DNA from: Hermatobates lingyangjiaoensis
Lineage: Eukaryota > Arthropoda > Insecta > Hemiptera > Hermatobatidae
Direction: 5' to 3'
NCBI GenBank assembly: GCA_026182355.1
Contig: JAPFBL010000003.1
Coordinates: 2,195,001-2,259,000 of the forward strand
Length of the DNA: 64,000 nt
Part shown: piece by piece, positions 58,526 through 64,000 of the stretch
How positions within the stretch are numbered: the first letter of the stretch is position 1
How the letters are laid out: every line of letters starts with the position of its first letter
Notes under the pieces: model-generated
The model's database searches: none
Seen by the model: only the letters and a program-made list of their open reading frames with translations
Told to the model about the DNA's origin: nothing
Program-made: the position numbers and the translations under genes

Positions 58526-61500
58526 TATATCTTCAAAAAGATAAAAAAAAAGGTTTGAATTAAGTCTGCAGAGAGTAAGGAGAAGAGGAAAGGGGATTTT
58601 TTGTTATAGGACAAATTGTAACTGACTACAATAAATTCCCCACTAAAATTCTCTTCAAATTGTAGAGCGATTTTCATTTAATCAATATTAAAAGATCCTA
58701 TTGATTGGCCTCGGTAGGATGAAGAAATAATAACAATTACTCATTATAAAACTCACTGTAAGCGTTTTTCCTTATCACAAGAGTTTTTAGCTCAAACACT
58801 TAATTGGACGAAAAGTATAGCTACCTTGTTGAACCAATTAAACAATTGAGAATAAACACATCACAAATAATCATAAACACAATATAGATACCACAATAAA
58901 CATAATCACTTGTATAACACCAGATCTTCTTAATTTCAATGCACCATCCTAACACCTCCTATCTCCTATACTCCCAATTTTAGAATTCAAAAACATAACA
59001 GCTATATCAAAGTTAATGTCTCCATGATACAGCAATTAATTCACATAATAAAATAATTAAATCACATTCTTTTTTATTTGTGCAACATTTATTCATTGAA
59101 ATCTTAGTTTTTCATTCCACAGTCTTTACACTATTATGACTGAGTTACAATGGTTGAATTATTCTTACAAGTATTATTAATACAGTTTATGTAGTTTGAA
59201 GTTTTCTGTGAAATATTGTTAAATTTTGAGAAATCTGATATTTGTATTTAAAATAACTTATATTTGACTGTTTAGTATATTTTACTGTTTAATTCATTAA
59301 TTTCATTGATTGTTCCGAATTATATTCAATCATTTATTGTAATTAGGAAATGGCATCATTAAATAAATATGAAGTTGTATGAAAGAAATAAAATATGCAA
59401 GAATTGTATATACACTATTGTAAAGTATATTGTATATAACCTTAGTTTGGGTATAAGTAATTTCGATGAAGGGTTCCGCGAAAGCTGATAGGGAAGCACT
59501 GGTGTATAACAATTTGTCGCAATAATTACGACTTGCAGTTAATCGCATGAGAACAGTCAATACCACACTAGCTCTCCTTGCGTGACTACAACCAGGAGCC
59601 TAAACATTCTTCTACTTTGCTTTTCTCATCGAGTAAATACAATGTATTAGCATAAAAAAACCAATAAGACTGATTTGCTGATAAAAGTCCAGCTTGTAGT
59701 TAATGATTTATGGAAATGGAAGCTGTTTCAAAAAAACAATAGTTCCTTTGTTTCAAGAATAATAACTATGAAATGTATTCAAATCTTCAAGCAAGAATGC
59801 AGTTGTTATCTAGTGTCGTTCATGTTATGTTGAAATCATATCTCAACTGCAATTGCCCTAATAAATTAAACTACTTACAACATAAAATATTCTCAATATT
59901 TATTTGACTTAAATAGTTTCATGAGCCTAAACATGTTAAATTGAAATTATCCGTAACTTTTATCACCTAAAACATTTACAACGCTTCTATTCACGGCTAT
60001 ATATATTTTAAATAATTTAACTTTGATTTTCTTAAAGAAATGGTGGAGCGTTCTGTAACAATAATGTAAATATTTTCTTTAAGTAGCAACTGAAATCACT
60101 GAGAGGTGAATACCAAAGTAATAATAGAATAAATTTGTCTTATATGTAGAAAAAATGAAAAGTTGTTCAAGCCTACTGAATAGGCAAATAACCTGATGCG
60201 ATAGATAGCAAGTTAACTGCAATAGACTAAAGCAGTGCGCCTCGTCTCTCGTATTTCTATTCACGATCATAAATTCAAATGTAAAACCAACATCAAAGAA
60301 ATAGAAAATGTCCTTAAAATCATCGTCAAGAGTGACAAACAAATAAAAGAGTAGGAAGCCAAATAAGTAGTTTTGTGAAATGCAGTCAGGGGAAAGAAGT
60401 AGATTCAAAGGAGTAAAAGGCTGAGAAAAAAGTTTGATCAGTGCTGGGCAAACAAAAGGATCACAGAACAATACAAACAGACGCACAGTGGAGTTTTATA
60501 GACAAGATTTCTTTACAAAAACGTTACTTCAAATCACACCAGTTCTTTTTTCATGATGAAGGAATTTCTACTCCCACATTGTGATAAATATATTCATTCA
60601 CTTCCAACTATTTCTTTTTTTTTTATATCACTTCACTCTCAGATTCAATCGATATCACTGAAGGGAAATCTGAGTAATTAAATGTAATTAAATCTAAGTT
60701 AAATTAAACAATAAAATATACGAAACGGTCAAATATAATTTATTTCGAATACAAATATCAGATTTCTCAAAATTTAACAATATTTCACAGAAAAGTTCAA
60801 ACTATATAATCTGTATTAATAATACTTGTAAGATAAATAATGTTAATATTCAAGAAATAAATAATGATATAATGTCCTCTATAAGGTTTGATTAAGTAGT
60901 TATTGATTATGATTTAAAGAATAGGATTGCAGGGTGCAGTTGGTCGAAATCGATGTCAATTTAACTAAATCTCTTCAGCAAGAAAAGCTCTCAAGCAACC
61001 ATTACTCAAGGAGCTGAACAAATAATACGATTGATGTTAACACTGTCCTAGAAGGGTTTGGAAATATAGAAAGCTTATAGAGAAGAGACTGCACTTACAA
61101 CTCAACATTCTAGTTTTGAATGACAATCACGATTCATATTCCAATGCAGCGTCGCAACAAAACCAGTCCCGAGCACGCAGAATAGTATTCGATCGTTCAC
61201 CATCCCTATCCAAATATCCCTACTCAAAATTAGGCAAATCGTAGAACACACTACTAGAATAAACTCAGACGTGTCTCTGCCATAAATAAAACGTGTGCTA
61301 ATCAATAAAGGAGCCACAGTCTCCCATGTGGCAAAACTTGCTGGTGACATATACAACAGGTTTTTTTTTAAAAATTTAATTATTTCTATTAAAAAATAAA
61401 ATAAATCAGTGAATTATATTTGATGTGAATATTACCAATAATCGATTTAAGTACATTTTTTAGGAACAGAGTTGGAGTTATTACACCAAGTTATTCCTTG

Positions 61501-62862
61501 TCAAAGAACTGTAATTCTTTTATTATAAGGTCACCTGAGATCAAAGTGGAATTTCTACAAAGGATTTCCTACATCACTTATTATTAGACCAATTTCAGTT
61601 TTTTATATTGATCAATAACTTTACTGAATTTTAGGAAAATGATGAAATTTAGTGGATAAATTGAAAATATTATTTTCAATAAGTTTCTTGACATTGCCAA
61701 TGTCAAGAAAAAATACAATTTAAGAGTAAAATACCAATAGAATTAGGTATATTTGGTAACTTTTCATCTTTGGTATGACTAGAGTAGCAAAAATGTTGGA
61801 AAATATTTTTAATATTATAAATAAGGTATTTTGCGATCCTTAACAACTTGTACAGGGATGTAGATCTGCCGTTGCATTTAGTGTTATTGTTCTAATTAAA
61901 AGCAGTCAGCTACTCGGATATCCTATAAGACACGTTGAAGCTTAGCGCTAGTTTCTCTTCTTTAAGCGTTCGTCTCATCGACGCGATAAGGCATGCTGTT
62001 ACGGTTAGGTATTGCTGACAATACCACATCATTTATGGCTTATGAGTTTCACGCATTTAGACGTAGCCACGATCCACATAAACACAAGTCATCATATAGA
62101 ACTCTTTCAGATATAATTAACAATACCCATTCGGTTCATTAGTAACCTATACAGAGGAAGTACGACCAGGGTAGCTGACCCGAACATAGTTCCCCAACTA
62201 CTTATATATCAAAAACTTACTAAAATTATATACGAACTTTTTTTTCATTTGAAAGAACGATGTTATTTTATATCAACATTTGGTCAAGAAAATTCATAAG
62301 AAAATAAGACTCCTCCCCTTCTAGTTGGAATTCATTTTGGCATTTACAAAGTGCGAATAAATATGAATTTTTATATCTTAAGATAAAATACTTATTTTCC
62401 ACCTCTGAGACTTTACAAAAGTAAATCAATCAATTGTCAATCAACATAATATTCGTAATGAAATTTACATCATGAACTGCTTGCTAAAAAAATAATACAA
62501 AGTTTATTATAATCTTCAGAATAACTAAAAAAGCACAAAATATGTAATACCAGTTTTGATTTACGATAATTTATCAATATACTGTCCAAAAACAATAAAG
62601 TTCATCCCAAACATGAACCATGCATGATAAATTTAAGTAAAAGGGGTCACAGTGCCATTGGTAGAGTGGTTAGTTTTGGATTTACACTCAACCACACATA
62701 ATTGAGACATCTTGCTAAAAATACAAAACAGGGGTGCACGGGTGGAGAGAGGAGGGCACCGATGACAAGCAACCAAGAGACCATTGTATAAACACCAGTC
62801 AGTACAGGACAAATCAACCATGCTCCCTTTCATCATGCTTTTCTCTCTCCACACAGCAGTCC
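58526..62862. other. AT-rich DNA without supported genes
   Basis: Minus-strand open runs at 60079-60486 (Phe/Leu-rich, low complexity) and 61102-61356 (84 codons, moderately normal composition, preceded by an acceptor-like TATATGTCACCAG) were examined and not called. No transposon ends were seen. Confidence 0.4.
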
Positions 62863-63169
62863 TAAATGATAATTTTTTTTTTGTTTTATTTTTTAACCGA
62901 TCCCCTACCGGGTGATAACGTCAGCCGTTTAACGACTTTTTGTTTGATCGGTGATTCTACAGATTATACATTTGGAATCCTAAATTTTGCCTAACTCGAG
63001 TAGGGATCTTTAACGAGTACCTACCATTGTAGAGGCTCAGGACCGACGGCTTGACGTCCTCTCCGAAGGACGGCGTACTCAGATTTATTCATCTCCCGCG
63101 TGAATAAATCGAGAGCCAGATGGGTATCGAACCCCGGACTACCAGCCTAGCCTTAGCCTTTAAATGATA
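62863..63169 (-). mobile_element. tRNA-like SINE, 5'-truncated, with poly-A tail and 9-bp TSD
   Basis: TAAATGATA occurs at 62863-62871 and 63161-63169 and flanks a 289-base insert (62872-63160). Read on the minus strand, the insert contains GGGGTTCGATACCC (63122-63135), close to the tRNA/Pol III B box GGTTCGANTCC. It continues through GC-rich unique sequence with inverted-repeat words (GTCCTTCGGAGAGGACG) and ends in an A-rich tail (AAAATAAAACAAAAAAAAAA). The A box is absent, so the 5' end is truncated or the A box has decayed. This is the only clear Pol III-type retroposon in the window. Confidence 0.75.
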
Positions 63170-64000
63170 CTTTACTCAAGTTTATATAGTGTTCAAGTAG
63201 TACTTCAAACCGTACAGTGACGGGTGTATGCCGCTTTACATAATATCCCATGAAGGAAGCACAGAAGTCTGCCTTTCACGCCTAGCCAAACATTTTTACA
63301 TAATTATATGTATCTTAATTTTTTGAAATGAACCTTTCATATAATGTGTTTAAATCAACAGCGCTTGATGGTTTTGTTAAATTGCAAATTCCATAATTGT
63401 TACAGAAATTGAATCTTATAAGAAACTACATTTGGTTTTCTTACATGTAAAGAAGCTCCTACCACAAACAGACCATGAAAAATTGTTTTCACGGTATTTT
63501 AATCACAGCAATTTCCCTGTAGTAATTACAGCAAAACATTTACATGATCAGTACATTCGCGGTATGCAATTTCACTATACGGTAATTATACACTTTAGTG
63601 AGTAACTAGTGATAATTTTGTAAAACTTGCAAAATTTGTTATTAGAAGCTGTAACTCGTTGGCCATTATTTTCAGAAGACAAATTTATTAAAGGATAATA
63701 TTTTAACGTTTAATGCCATGAGTTTTCATTGGCTGAGAATCCCACTAACCGCTACTGAGTGGCTAGACGTAGAATGGTAGCACGGCTGTGAGATGCAGAA
63801 AAAAGACATCTGCAATTATTACAGAGCACCATAATGTTAACTTTATTTACCACTAACAGCAAGCCCATCCCACAAGATGGGAAGTAAAGCAGGCCCCTCC
63901 ACTTTAAATAACTTTAGTTAATACGCCTGGAAGCGTAAAGTCCTTACAGCTGTTTGGTTTTACAACAAAACTCAAATTTAATATTCTAGATTAATTAATT
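63170..64000. other. AT-rich DNA, nothing recognised
   Basis: No gene, RNA or repeat was supported up to the window edge. Confidence 0.45.

Noticed and set aside
60079..60486. 135-codon minus-strand frame, Phe/Leu-rich
   Set aside because: Composition follows the AT-rich sequence. No splice or start context and no recognisable motif. Its length alone is not persuasive in AT-biased DNA with low GC stops on one strand.
61102..61356. 84-codon minus-strand segment preceded by an acceptor-like CAG
   Set aside because: Composition is moderately protein-like, but there is no donor, no family and no neighbouring exon. Too weak to call.

Overview
The window is strongly AT-rich, intron- and repeat-dominated animal DNA. 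It has no bacterial features: no operons, no ribosome-binding sites and no long host reading frames. The transposon set is Penelope-like elements, a Tigger/pogo element, hAT elements, a mariner remnant, a Ty3/gypsy remnant, LINE-type 3' ends and a tRNA-like SINE. That set fits an invertebrate metazoan, perhaps a lophotrochozoan or an arthropod. The species cannot be named from the sequence. Nearly everything that can be supported is mobile, tandem or duplicated DNA. One 312-base open segment with splice-like borders (30816-31127, minus) is the best candidate host exon.

Layout. 0-13 kb: a TTCGGGATTTT minisatellite, a local duplication (3.8/4.8 kb), a retroposon with an 11-bp target-site duplication (6.24-6.62 kb), a Penelope-like GIY-YIG remnant followed by a hammerhead-type motif (9.4-9.9 kb), and an internally deleted Tigger element with 25-bp inverted termini (10.66-12.09 kb). 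13-26 kb: an inverted repeat pair with a mariner HTH fragment at its edge, two short hAT elements with 8-bp duplications, a 35-bp minisatellite, and an unidentified coding-like fragment. 26.4-27.9 kb: two adjacent near-spacerless palindromes. The first is 2 x 621 bp and carries the 3' end of a Penelope-like element, its hammerhead-type motif and the start of the next copy. 28-45 kb: scattered repeats, more hammerhead-like motifs, a second Penelope-like remnant (40.6-41.1 kb), a Ty3/gypsy pol remnant (42.9-43.8 kb) and a four-unit tandem repeat (44.2-44.7 kb). 48.8-49.0 kb: a 210-bp retroposon with a 15-bp duplication. 49.3-56.3 kb: a 129-bp satellite. 57-64 kb: a diverged repeat pair and a 5'-truncated SINE.

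Two observations stand out. First, a set of Penelope-associated hammerhead-type motifs shares two traits: helix III is a short palindrome that closes best between two RNA molecules, and the better copies have one extra base before helix II. Second, the satellite block 49342-52722 looks like a second, noisy rendering of the block at 52723-56870. Its first eight monomers carry the same variants in the same order, its decayed tail resembles the downstream unique flank, and it ends in 73 G followed by 169 T. This points to an assembly error rather than biology.
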